A model generated the notes under the pieces. That model worked only from the letters and a program-made list of their open reading frames with translations, was not told the DNA's origin and made no database searches. Of a stretch of DNA of 64,000 bases, positions 46,101 to 63,710 are shown piece by piece. A program made the position numbers and the translations under genes. Position 1 is the first letter of the stretch. Every line of letters begins with the position of its first letter. Source of the stretch: Acridotheres tristis (Eukaryota > Chordata > Aves > Passeriformes > Sturnidae); assembly GCA_037013685.1 (NCBI GenBank), contig CM072899.1, positions 10,086,479 to 10,150,478 on the forward strand. Direction: 5' to 3'.

Positions 46101-49100
46101 TTGAGGAACCCCTTGCTGCCTTTCCCACCTTTAATGGCTCCGTGCATGTGGCACAGAACAACTCATGAATAGTTCAGCCCTATAGCTCCTCTTTAACTTT
46201 ATTAAGCATGGCAATAATAACCTTCAGGAAAATTTTTAAAAGCTTGAATGCTGAGGTTTATCTGCCTTTCCTGACTAGATCTTTAGCACACAGCCATAAG
46301 ACAAAAGCCAGTTAAAAGGACCTTTACTCTGTGTTGTCCCCGGTGTTTGACCGGACTGTGCCAATGCCAGAAAAGCTGTCTGAGCAGGGCAATCAGTTTG
46401 ACTGAAGTTCTCTCCTGAAAGGTGGCAAAAGAGAGAATGGAAAATGCCCAAGTAATATCAAGGGACAGAAGTAACAATAGATTTTCCAAGGAGTTGTTGA
46501 AGAGGTGAAAAGAGGGAAGGAAATCTCTTAGCGGTTCACAAAAAGGATGGCTTGGGAAAATTCGGATGGATTTCATAGCATGGAATGAGGGCTCAGTTGT
46601 GCTGCAGTACCAAATGAAGGACACTTATGTGAAACATCAGTCACAGATGAACAAAAATTCATTCCCAAAATCTTGTCCTAGCCCAACAGTCATTGCTGGT
46701 TCTCATGAAAAGTTGGCAGAAAAAAGGGATCAGAAGTAATTATATTTGTCTAGATCTGTGCATTTCCCCTGCTCTTAATAAAGGCTTGTAGTGTTTCCAA
46801 AGCCTTGAGCAAAACTTAGATGTGTGTCAGCTTGCTTTCACTGTCATGGGGCTCAGAAGAATTAACCAGTTCACAGCTTGAGAAGTGCATTCAGAGATCA
46901 CGGAGGGATGGAAAAGTGGCTGAGTCAGCTCAGAGGCTGCCACCTGCCACTGCAGCCTGTCATCTTCAGTTTTGGGTTTAAGCCCCAAAGTGTGCCTGCA
47001 GACCTCAAAAACCTGGTCTGCAGTTCCAGGCACTCCCAGTAGACTCATGGATAACAAAATATGATCCAGCTGAGAAAGGAAATTTCTCTTTTAAAATCTT
47101 TGCTCAGGAAAAATGCTGTAATGGATGAAGCTGTGGGGATGTTTCAGCAAGGACGACCCCAGATTAGCATTCTAGGAGGCAGTGACTTTTGTGTGTTTTC
47201 CCATTATTCTCTAAGATGTCAGGTTTGTGCTGTAGTGAGGCATCAGAACTTGTGCCATTGTATCTCCTGTTTGTTTGGTTTTAACATGTCCTTTGTCTCT
47301 GTCTAGAAATTTTGCCTGGGCAGAAAAAGAGGACTTTGGATATTTGTCCAGGGTGTTCTGATGTCCAACGGCCTGGTCAGGGCAGCAACTTCTACGAGAG
47401 TTCTGGGCATCCAGGAATGCTGAAGGCACAATCCTACACACAAGGGCTCTGCTGAAGTTTCCCGTGGATTCTGTGTGCCCTGAAAAGGGGATCTGGACAT
47501 ATGGAAAAGGTTTGGTGCATCCAGAACCTGTCACACTGTGTGTGAGTGAGCTTGGTCAGGGTTCATTCTGTGTGCTCTGGATCTGCTTCTCAGGTGCTGT
47601 GCACTGCCTTCCTGCATTTCTGATACATTTTTTTTCCCCACAGGGAAATCTCAGGGAGAAATACAGATTAGTTACACTTTCCTGATATTTTCCATTGCAT
47701 TTCACCTCACAGCAGTATTGAGAGGCTGAGATGCTCACTAGGGTTCTTCAGATGTGGAAAAGTATCAGATCCCTCCTCCATCACCACATGCAGCCACACA
47801 GGGGCAAAGTGCTGGCACAAGGGATGGTGGCTGTGCATCCCCTCCTGCAGCAGCACGTGTTGGGATCTGCTTGAGCCCCCTGAAAACTTCTCACCTTCCC
47901 GTCTCCAGCCCCAGAGACAGCCAGCAGTGCAGCCCTGCAGCTGCACAGTGGGCAAAGGACCCAGCCTCCAGTGGTGCTTTTAGGGAAGTGAAAAGGCTGT
48001 GGGCTCAGTAAAACGGATGAAACTTGAAAAGCAGAACGGGGAAAACACCTTTATTTCCACATAAGGTAAATATGGGACTTCACTGCATCTCTAGCAATTT
48101 ACACAAAGTTCAGAACTACTGTGACTGAAATATGAAGACATTGCCTTTTGCAGGTGGAAGAATGCAAGTTAGAGAAATCTCTAACATGTCCCAGTGCCTA
48201 GGTAGGTTATAGTAATGATAAAATTAAGATTGCAACTTTTGGTTGTTTTCATGTAATAAATGTTACAAGGAAATTTTTTATATGTACAGCAAACAATTCA
48301 AATTCCATTAAAGCCCGGCCTTGAGGGCTTGGATTTTAGCTGTATCTAAATTTCAGGTCCTTTGCATTGCTGAATCTCACTAAACTTCACCTACTCAGGA
48401 AACAAAGAGGGGTTTAATTGAGAAAAAGCAGTAAAGCAAGGTTTGCCAAACATCTATTTTGGGTAAAAATATTTAAGGCCAACATTTTTACCAACACAAT
48501 CCTTTTTACGTCAGTGAAGTTACACTAATGCAGAATTTGGCCCTGATGTATTCGTATAAATATAGTATCTAGAATTTTGATGAGTATGTATTCATGCATT
48601 ATTCATTGAGACAATGTGGAGAGGAAGAACGAGGTCTGTGCATGAGAGCCGAGCCCTGAGCACCCCCAGGTCCTCTGATTGTCCCCAGAGGGATGAAGGA
48701 GCACCTGTAGGGTCACCCCCGTGCTGCTTCCCAGCCAGGACTTGTTGAGGCTGAATGTCGTCTTGGGAAGAGACCAGTCCATGTTTGCCAGGCTGTGGGA
48801 TGTGTTACTGGCAACTCTGAAGAAATGCAGATGGAGGATATTTTTGAGAGTTTAAATTGAGCTGGATTTGAAAAGAGATGAGACTACATCTTGGTTCTGC
48901 CACAGACCTTTTGTTTGATCCTCTGTGCCTCAGTTTTGCTGTAAAATGAGAATAATACTTCATTTTCCCTGCAGGACAGCAGGGGAGAAGGAATGGAGTG
49001 CTGTCCTGTGTGCTCTCAAAAAAGGGTGCACAGACCTTTGTTGTCATAAGACTGCATTCTGATATCCCAGGCTGCACCTTCCCAAGAAATCTGGAAAAAG

Positions 49101-49510
49101 AAAAAACTGAATTTGAAAAACCACTGATTGAGCAGAAAAATGCTCAATGAGTGCTGCTGCAGCTGGTCCCACTGTGAGCTTCCTCTGCAGGAGCTGAACA
49201 TAGATCCTGATCCATACCAAGTATTTCATAACTACAGTGTGTTTGTGTATATATGTATGTGTATGCATATATAAAAATTATTATGTGTGTTTCTATGAAA
49301 ATCTACAGTGATGTCTGTAGCAACACTGGGATGTGTGTGTGGGACACACATCCCAATACTTTCTAGCATGCTGGAAATCCTCCCATCAAGCTTTGGCAGG
49401 TGGGAAGGGGGCAAGTATGCAAGTGTAGGGCAAGAGGGAAGGTATGGGACTCCTCACACCTTCCCAGGGACTGGTTTATCTCCAGGACATGTCCAGGGAC
49501 TTACACACTC
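37192..49510. other. Intergenic region upstream of KLF15, no gene recognised
   Basis: No coding exon, known repeat or RNA gene was recognised in these 12 kb. Small direct repeats occur, for example three ctgggggtgtc-like units at about 39314-39345. A full palindromic CRE (TGACGTCA) lies at 39950-39957. Distal KLF15 enhancers could reside here but cannot be read from sequence alone. Confidence 0.5.
39950..39957. promoter_or_regulatory. Perfect CRE palindrome (TGACGTCA)
   Basis: A complete consensus CREB/ATF site in CpG-poor intergenic DNA, about 10 kb upstream of the KLF15 promoter. Whether it is bound is unknown; a single 8-mer can occur by chance. Confidence 0.3.
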
Positions 49511-49511
49511 A

Positions 49512-49790
49512 CAGATTCACAGAATGGTTTGGGTTGGAAGGGACATGAACAGGCCACCTGGGCCATCTCCTGCAGGGAGCAGTGACGTTTTCAACCCGAT
49601 CAAATTGCTCACAGCCCCGTCCAACCTGACCTGGAATGTTTCCAGCGATGGGGCATCAAGCAGCTCTCCGAGCAACCTGTTCCGGTGTTTCATCACCTTC
49701 GTTGTAAAACATTCTTCCTATAGACCGAATCCAAACCAACCTCCTTTCATTTAAAACCATTGCCCCTCGTCCTGCGGCCACAGGCCCCGC
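49512..49790 (-). mobile_element. CR1 LINE 3' fragment, minus orientation, abutting the KLF15 promoter
   Basis: It starts with 'cagattcacagaatggtttg' and 'ggttggaagggacatgaaca' (reverse of the CR1 tail) and continues through 'gtccaacctgacctggaatg' to about 'cattgcccctcgtcctgcgg'. It is cut off where the GC-rich KLF15 promoter region begins. Confidence 0.9.
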
Positions 49791-49813
49791 CGAACGCTCG
49801 TTCCCAGGACTGC

Positions 49814-50003
49814 GCATCCCGGTTCGCACCCTGCATCCCGGCGGTTCGCGCATCCCTGCGGTTTTCCCCCTCCATCCCCAGCAGTTTACTCCCTCCATCC
49901 CGGCGGTTCGCGCATCCCGGCCGTTCGCACCCTCCATCCCCGGCGGTTCGCACCCCTAATCCCCGCGGTTTTCCCCCCCCATCCCCGCGGTTCTCTCCCT
50001 CCC
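49814..50003. repeat. Degenerate GC-rich minisatellite, 9 units of 17-24 bp
   Basis: Units begin with catccc and run into cggcggttcgc or similar. Start positions are 49814, 49834, 49851, 49873, 49896, 49913, 49935, 49958 and 49980. Units at 49834 and 49896 are identical (CATCCCGGCGGTTCGCG). The length pattern 17-22-23 occurs twice in a row, suggesting a 62-bp higher-order duplication. The array ends in a (CCCT)n/(CT)n tail. Confidence 0.85.
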
Positions 50004-50200
50004 TCTCTCTCTCTCCGCGGCGTGTCACCGCCCCGGGGCCGGGCGCGGCTCCCATTGAGGCCGGTGCCGGGCCGGCCCCCGCCGCGGCGGGGCCAATGGG
50101 GGAGGCGGACGCGGTCGAGCCTCTCCCCGGCCTCCCCCGGCCGCGCTCCCGTCATGTGAGGGGATATAGGGATATAGTACTACGGGAGCGGGGCCGCGCT
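50004..50200 (+). promoter_or_regulatory. KLF15: KLF15 core promoter region
   Basis: CpG-rich DNA directly upstream of the non-coding exon 1. Visible motifs are a CCAAT box (about 50091-50095, gggCCAATggg), an M-box/CLEAR-like GTCATGTGA at 50151-50159, and a duplicated ggatatag at about 50161-50177 that may act as a weak TATA element. The transcription start probably lies around 50180-50215. These assignments are inference from motif and position. Confidence 0.55.
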
Positions 50201-50522
50201 CCCAGCCCGCACCCGCCTCCCGGGGGAGCAGCGCCCGCCTCCCGCTCCGCGCCGCCGGCCGCTCCTGTCCTGCCTCCGCGGGCTGCTGCTCGGGCTTTGC
50301 TGGGTTTTAATCCTGTGTTTGTGGCTTTTTAAATTTTTCTTTGATTTTTAAAATTTTATTATTTTTCGAGAATTATTTTTTGCCTTTTTTTTTTTTTTTT
50401 CCTCCTGTGGCTTGGTTGTGTTGTTTGGGGTTTTCCCCCCCACTCGTTTTCCTTGTTGTTGTTGTCGCGTTCTTCTGGTCTCTCGTGGCCTTTGCTGCTG
50501 TCCGGCTCGCAGAGGAGTTCAG
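50200..50522 (+). other. KLF15: KLF15 non-coding first exon
   Basis: The end is set by a strong donor (gttcag|gtaagg at 50522/50523). Mammalian KLF15 also has a non-coding first exon. The start is approximate. It contains no ATG. Its second half is highly T-rich, with a 16-base T run at 50385-50400, giving an unusual U-rich leader. Confidence 0.6.
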
Positions 50523-50754
50523 GTAAGGGCGAGCGGGGGGCTCGGGGCCGTGTCCCGGCGGCGGAGCCTCCGCTGCCGCAGCACCGCGGGACGGGGCTGT
50601 GCCCCTGCGGAGCTGCCACCGGGAATTCCCAAATTCCATCCCCGGCGGGGCAGCGGCCAGGGCTGGGGGGCTGTTGTGGGGCTGCAGCGGTGCCGTGCAT
50701 GGAGTGACAGGCGGCGAGCGGGAGGTTTATTCCCGATCATCGCGACTACTCTGG

Positions 50755-50776
50755 TGGGGGGGGGAGAGAGAGAGCT
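50755..50776. repeat. Poly-G / GA microsatellite in KLF15 intron 1
   Basis: A run of about 10 G followed by (GA)n. It lies near the end of the CpG island. Confidence 0.8.
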
Positions 50777-50809
50777 CGGGCCCCCAAAGCTTCTGAAAAG
50801 AGAAGGAAG

Positions 50810-50940
50810 GACAAAACAATAAAATAAATAGTAATTTAAAACAACCAACAAAAACAAAACAAAAAAAACCCCCGAACCTCTACAAACGGAACAAACAAAC
50901 AAAAAAAGACGCTTAAAAAAAAAAAGCAACCCAAACAAGC
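50810..50940. repeat. A-rich low-complexity tract in KLF15 intron 1
   Basis: Irregular caaaa and caaac units with an 11-base A run. Similar in style to the tract at 27812-28020. No mobile-element body is attached, so a retroposon tail is not supported. Confidence 0.75.
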
Positions 50941-51773
50941 ATGTTTTGCAGCCATGGAAGCCTGGCTGTGCTCGTGCTGGAGTGGCAATGCCATGTGAGT
51001 GTCCCCTGGCACCCCTTTCCCTGTGCCACGCGTTATTTCGGGGCACCTTTCACTGCCGGCGTGCAGAACCCGCGGGATGCGCTCCGGCAGGGCCACTGCC
51101 TGTGCCTGCTGCAGGTGAAGTGCTTCCCTTTGTGGAAACCAAAGTTTGGGGCTGGAGCGGCTGAGTTTTCAGAAAAGAAGGCTTTGGGAATGTTTCTACA
51201 GCCTCCCAGGAGCAACGGGTTTGGAAAAACAAACCTGAACACCCCCCTGTGTCCGGGGAGCAGCGCAGCCACCTTGCGGAAGAGATGAGAGCAAATGTGT
51301 TTACTCCTGGCTCACGGCTTCTTTTTATTTTTTTTTTCCCTCCCTCCCTGCATTTCTCTTTTAATTTCTTAGAAACTCTGGGCCTGCTTCATTACCTTGT
51401 TTATGGCTCTGTCTGTGGAGCAGAAGTCAGCCTGAACAGATTTAAAACCTTCTAGGGAACAACAGAAAACCCTGAAGAGATTAGTCTTAAACTAGAAAAA
51501 GCTGTGGCTGTAAACATAGGAAATGACTGTCAGCGTCTCATATATGCTGTGTGATCAGTTGTGCTGGGCTGACTGTCCAGAAATGACAGGCTGGGAAATA
51601 CATCCCTGTGTTTCAGCAAGTTCCCAGGACTTTACATTTCAATGTTGTTCCGTGTCAAAATATGTCTTCTCTGGTTTGCTTTTTGTCATTATTTTTTTTA
51701 GCTGGCAATTAGGTTTTAAACAGAACAACATGTTTTTGGCAGAAAGGACATCATAACAACCCAGAGAACTCTT

Positions 51774-51792
51774 AAAAAAAAAAAAAAAAAAA
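51774..51792. repeat. Poly-A run in KLF15 intron 1
   Basis: A nearly pure A run of about 18 bases. No target-site duplication or repeat body was recognised around it. Confidence 0.8.
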
Positions 51793-53589
51793 GTTGGAGA
51801 TGGTGGTGCTGCTGAACAGCTGCTGTATTTCACTCCAGAAATGCTGTTTCTAATGGCTCAGGCACTGCGGTCTCGCTATAGGTGCTTACATTTCTAACAT
51901 GTTTTCAATGTTCCTAGAGATGAAAGTGCGTTGTGGAAACAGCATCATTAGTTTTCACAGCCTTCACAGCCCCGGCTTTTTTTGGTTTTGTTTTCTAATC
52001 TGTTTTTGGCTGTGTCTTCAGGCAAAGTAACGATGAAAGCCTTTTGGTTGTTAGCCTGGCCTTTAGGAGAAAAATATAGCCAGGGCCCAATCCTGCATTC
52101 CAGGCATTCTCCAAAATCTTCTTGGCTGTTCTGCAAGCTTTGAGAGTGCACAGAAAGCAGAACTGGCCCGTAATGTGCCTGGATCTATTTGGCTCTGACA
52201 GTCCCCTCTTAAAAAGCCTCTGGTTACATCGAGTGACATTGTTCCTTGTCAAAAGAGATGGGAAACAAGCCTGCTGGCTGTTTTATGCTGAGGTAACTGG
52301 CCCACAGCAGTTGCTAGGGGTTCATTGTTGTTTTTCTCCCCCCCTCATTTAAGTCTTTTTATTCAAATTACAGTTTAGTTCTGTTCCTAGGGAAATATAT
52401 GGATATTTTGATATGTGGCTTCCCAGCTCTTGCAGGCATTTAAAAAAACCTTGAAGATTTTAATTTATTTTTTTAAAGAAGCTCACCAACTGCTTTTGGT
52501 GCACGCAGAGCATGCCAGCTTTTCTTAGAAAAGCACATGTTGCAGTCCAGATTTCCCTCCCAGCTCCATTCTTCAGAAGTTTAAGCTGGAATAATACAGA
52601 CGTTGGAGGGAGGATCAGAAACCATCTGAGGGCAAGTCTTCCTTTCTGCCCTGTGTTTCTTAAGGCAGTCACCAGTTTTTGGTGCAAGATAGAAACAATC
52701 AGCCTAGGTGAATTCTTACCAGATGCCAGTACTAATTTGTCAGAAGCAGATGGTGCTTTCTGTTTCTAAACTGGAATAGCTCAGCTATGGGATTTCTGCT
52801 GGGGGAACTTTCCATCAGCACAGCGATTAAAAAAAAAAAGTGTGTTAGAGATAGTTCAGCTCTTCTGACTCTTCACTTTTACTATAAGACATGATTATAA
52901 GCTAAGGTCACAAAACTGAGCCACTAACCTCTGTTTGAACTTCCTCGTGTTCAGCACATGTAGGTATTTCATTATTGGTTCAGAGGCATAGCTGACTGAC
53001 AGGACACATAGACCAGGAAAATGTGCAATCGTACTTTTAAGTCTTTCTTTAAACCCATCTGTGTTTCCTCCACGTGTCTGTGAAGGAGGAAGCCATATCT
53101 TTAAGAAATATGGCTTTCAACCCCCATCTTCCTGTGAAATATAGATGTTGCTGATGGGACAGAACTCTTTAAGGGTGTTGTTTAAAACACCTCGCTCTGT
53201 GCTCACTGCAACACTGAGCATACAGACACCTTTTGATTTTTCTCCAGAGAAGGAAAGACAGGGCAAATTTTGGAGATAAGGCAGCAAAGATACTCTGCAG
53301 CAGCAGTAACAACCATTCTCTCCTGCACAAAACTGAGAGCTATTGACTATTCATGGCAAAGCGTCCAAAGCGCAGCGGCAGAGCCTGTGGAAAATGACAG
53401 CGTGTAACAAGATTGACTGGCATTTCCTTCACGCTGGGTCACATGCCTCCTAATTCACACACACACAGCCTCTCCTCTCTCTCCATAGGCTGATCGAATG
53501 ACTTCTATCTCTGCACTCCACATACCTTCCACAGAAAGAGTTGTTTTATTATGCACATGTACAGCTCTGTTTTCAATCAGTCACCTTGA

Positions 53590-54080
53590 GCAAATGACTG
53601 AGGGCCAGTGTTCGCTCCGTCCCGAGGTCTCTGCGTTTGCTCTCTAAGGGGCACAATCTCCGTCCGTAAGCAATTTTTGTTTTTTCCCTCGGGGAGGTGG
53701 GGAATAAAAAAAACATTTGATGTCCCTCCTGCCTCCCTCTCCCCAGGCGCCTTTCTAGGAAGTTCGCTTGTCTTAGCTGGTGAAGTCGCGGCTGTCAGCG
53801 GGCACTGAGGGGGGCTGCGCTGGGGTTTCTGCTCTGGGTTAGTAGCGGGATTAGGGCTCGTGTAAACCGGGATTTGTGGGATGCTGCTCCTCAGCACAGG
53901 GGCAGGGGCAGCGGGGACAGCTCGGGATGCAGGTCCCGTGCATCCCTCCCGGTTCTAATGCCGGTCCCGTGCATCCTTCCCGGTTCTGATGCTGGCACGG
54001 GGCTCAGCTCGCCTCTGCCCCGGAGAGAGCAGCGTGGAGCAGAGGGTGAAAGCAGCCACCAGCTGGCAGCCAGGGCATGG
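53590..54080 (+). promoter_or_regulatory. KLF15: GC-elevated patch in KLF15 intron 1, possible alternative promoter
   Basis: CpG and GC content rise clearly above the AT-rich intron about 0.7-1.2 kb upstream of exon 2. The patch includes a 31-bp tandem duplication (about 53929-53991). It could be an internal promoter or enhancer. No TATA box or definite exon/donor pair is identified. Confidence 0.3.
53929..53991. repeat. Two-copy 31-bp tandem duplication
   Basis: Two adjacent units, each containing 'ggtcccgtgcatcc' followed by 'cccggttct', differ at only a few positions. Confidence 0.8.
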
Positions 54081-54777
54081 TAATTAGCTCCGTGCAGTGC
54101 CAGCCTTATTAAGGACAGCGCAGGTGATGATGACGTTGGCACACTGATTCATTACATCTGGAGGGGAAAATCCGCCTTGTAAATGCTGAAGCACAGTAAA
54201 TATTTTTGGCTCCTGCCAGATTGATCCTTGCATTATGCTGAACAGTCTATATTTGTAGAACTGAAGAAGTTAAAAATAAGGTTGGTGGAAAGCTACAAGA
54301 TAGGGAAAGGATTTGCATTTTATGGCCGCCAGCAATAAAGTTTTTTTATTTGTTTCTTTTTGGTGGTAAAAATTTCAACACTTTATTTTTTTCTTCCCAT
54401 TCCCTTCTTTGGCTCTGGATTTCACTGCTAGGTGAAAGCTCGTTATTTATTTTCTCTCGCCGGTAATATTCTGTAAGGGAGCTGTAAATCTGGAGCACAC
54501 ACAGTTGGGAAATGATTTCTGACAGCATTCTTTTGCAAATATGTGGTGCAATCCTGCAAAATGCTTCAGCCCTGACAGTTCTCGGGGGGTGGTGCAGACA
54601 TATCAAAGCTTGTAGCAGCCTGTGTACCCAGGGAGGCTGGATGCTCTGGACTTTCCTGTGGGCTAGAGGGCTTTACGAGCTTCAATTCATGGAGATAAAT
54701 GATTAAACCAACTTCTGACTGTTGCTATTTTGTTTTCCTGCACTCAGGCTCTCACCTGAACTTTGGCTGCCTGGTAT

Positions 54778-54798
54778 ATGCTGTTGGGATATCCTTAA
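54778..54798 (+). CDS. Upstream ORF in KLF15 5'UTR (6 codons)
   Basis: Within exon 2, before the main start, ATG CTG TTG GGA TAT CCT TAA encodes six residues. It ends 14 bases before the KLF15 ATG, in a different frame. Its initiation context is weak (T at -3), so leaky scanning is likely. It may modulate translation, as short uORFs can. Confidence 0.4.
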   Translation: MLLGYP

Positions 54799-54812
54799 GA
54801 GATCATCCAGGA

Positions 54813-61850
<7,038 letters not shown>

Positions 61851-62518
61851 GGCTCCTGCTTCCCCTTCTGCCAGCCACCCCCAGCAGCCATGACAGCACT
61901 TTGCTCACTACATTTCTCGTGATAATTTATTGGTCTCCACAGAACAGTCAATGCTGTTACTTGATACCACCATGTTTGAGTGCCCTGCGTCCTTCAAAGA
62001 TGATTTGAGAATTAAGCTCTTTTTGGGTCAGATCAGGGGAGTGGGGTGCTTCTTCCTTTTTTTTTTTTTTTTTTTTCTTTTAAGGATATTATTTTCCTTC
62101 TATCTGTCTCTCCTTTGCTGCTGCTTCTTTTGGAAATTACAGTGTTTTATTTTTAGCTGTTTTCTGCTGCACAGGAAAATGTAAAAGTTGCTTGCTGCTA
62201 GTTAATTATAGCCCTGGCATTCCTGAGGGCTTTGCTCATGTACAGGCCACTCATTGTGAATTTTTATTAAGCTGCTCTATTTGTCCAGTTTGGAAACAGC
62301 AAATTCCTTTTGAAATGAAAACAAGTCCTTTGTTTTTGGGTCGCCTGAGCCAAGGATTTGTAGGGGCTGGCCATAGGAGGAGGAACAGTGGGAGTTGGGG
62401 ATAGGGGGAAACAAGGCTTGGAGAGCACTGGAATGTGCCTCCATGCATCTCTGATTTTCCCTGCTCACATTTACCTCTCCCTTGGCTAGGGCTATATATA
62501 AATATTTATGTATACATA

Positions 62519-62525
62519 TTCATAC

Positions 62526-62564
<39 letters not shown>
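62519..62564. repeat. (CATA)n(TA)n microsatellite in KLF15 3'UTR
   Basis: About five CATA units pass into about twelve TA units. Likely polymorphic. Confidence 0.92.
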
Positions 62565-62566
<2 letters not shown>

Positions 62567-63529
62567 AGCAAAGTCATGTCCCAAGCAAACCCAGAAGCTC
62601 AGGCTGGATGGAAAGGCTTGGAGTGGAGCCTCTGGAACTGTGTGTGTGCTTCTGTCCTGTGGTGCTGAGGGGTGAAAGGATGCCCAGGTGCCAAAGGATG
62701 CTGCTTTCCTTCGAGGCTGGCTTGCAGCATCCACCGTGTTTAGCCGAAGAGCTGCTGTCTGCACACAAAGCAGCACAAAGGTGTCTGTGAGATCCTCCCA
62801 GCTCTGTTCCTGCCTCTGCTCCTGCCCTCTCGTGTGACCTGGGGGAGAAACCAGAGCCCCAGCCCCGGGGTGCCTGGTGAGCACTGAGCATCCCTAAACC
62901 CGCTGAGAGTCAAGCCTGGCTGTTGGAGCTAAGTCTCTGTGTGCTGGCAGGGTCTGCAGGATGTGCCTGTGCCCAGGGAGAGGGGAGGAACCATGACCTG
63001 GAGGGACAGCACTGTGACATCGAGCTCCTGGGGTGATCCTCGGTGCTAATAATCCTGTCCCTCCCCACAGCCATGTCAGAGCTCCACGCAGCTGGGGTGG
63101 GCGAATGGGTGAGAACAGCAGCCAAAAGAAACAAATTTGTGTGATAGCTGGCTAAGAAGGGAATTTAAGCAAATAATCAGATGGCAGCAGGCAAGTGATT
63201 TTATTTGTGTTTCTTCTTGTTTTGTTTTTCCTTTTGAACTCTGGCGATTGTAAGAAGCTTTAGAAGAAAATAGAATTCAGTAATTAGGAATGATTTTATA
63301 ATGGATGTTGCATTTCCTTTCCATTCGCAGACGGCATCTGTTTGTCTTTTCTGTTGGCAAAATGGGAAGTAGGAAAGTGTGATCCTAGAGCTAGGCAGAG
63401 CAGGAGCCCACACTGTGTGAAAACAGCAGGTCTGGCTAAAGTGAATGCATTCCTTTTGTCCTCTAGAAATTAATATAATTGAACTATCATCTATTGACTG
63501 GTTTATATCACATCCTATGAATGTATGTA

Positions 63530-63535
63530 AATAAA
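63530..63535 (+). terminator. KLF15: KLF15 poly(A) signal candidate 1
   Basis: Perfect AATAAA followed by a sharp run of AT-rich sequence, about 1.68 kb after the stop codon. Confidence 0.55.
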
Positions 63536-63687
63536 ACTGTACATAGATGCATATCTATATAAAATATCTTTTAATAACGTATCAAATTTGTGTAAATTGG
63601 AAACAAAAATACCTATAAAGCCAGTGTACATAAGTTACAATTCTGTATATTTTCTTTTGTTCTTCATAAAAATATATTTACTTTGAC

Positions 63688-63693
63688 AATAAA
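63688..63693 (+). terminator. KLF15: KLF15 poly(A) signal candidate 2
   Basis: Perfect AATAAA within caataaaatgaaaatgg, about 1.84 kb after the stop. It may be the distal site of a pair. Confidence 0.5.
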
Positions 63694-63710
63694 ATGAAAA
63701 TGGAAATTTT

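Larger units (their letters stand above)
61851..63710 (+). other. KLF15: KLF15 3'UTR (probable extent)
   Basis: From the stop to just past the second AATAAA. It contains a T tract (about 62057-62077) and a (CATA)n(TA)n microsatellite. AT content rises strongly over the last 300 bases, typical of vertebrate 3'UTR ends. The extent is inferred from poly(A) motifs. Confidence 0.6.

Noticed and set aside
49656..50055. Antisense ORFs with repeated GMREPPG/GMEG-type motifs
   Set aside because: They reflect the minisatellite upstream of KLF15, not a repeat protein.
50953..50997. Possible mini-exon between ttttgcag and gtgagt in KLF15 intron 1
   Set aside because: The upstream region is A-rich with almost no pyrimidine tract, and no known KLF15 exon corresponds.
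54311..54318. Octamer motifs (ATTTGCAT here, ATGCAAAT at 61044)
   Set aside because: Two hits of an 8-mer in 64 kb on both strands are about what chance predicts; kept only as part of the cluster note at 61 kb.
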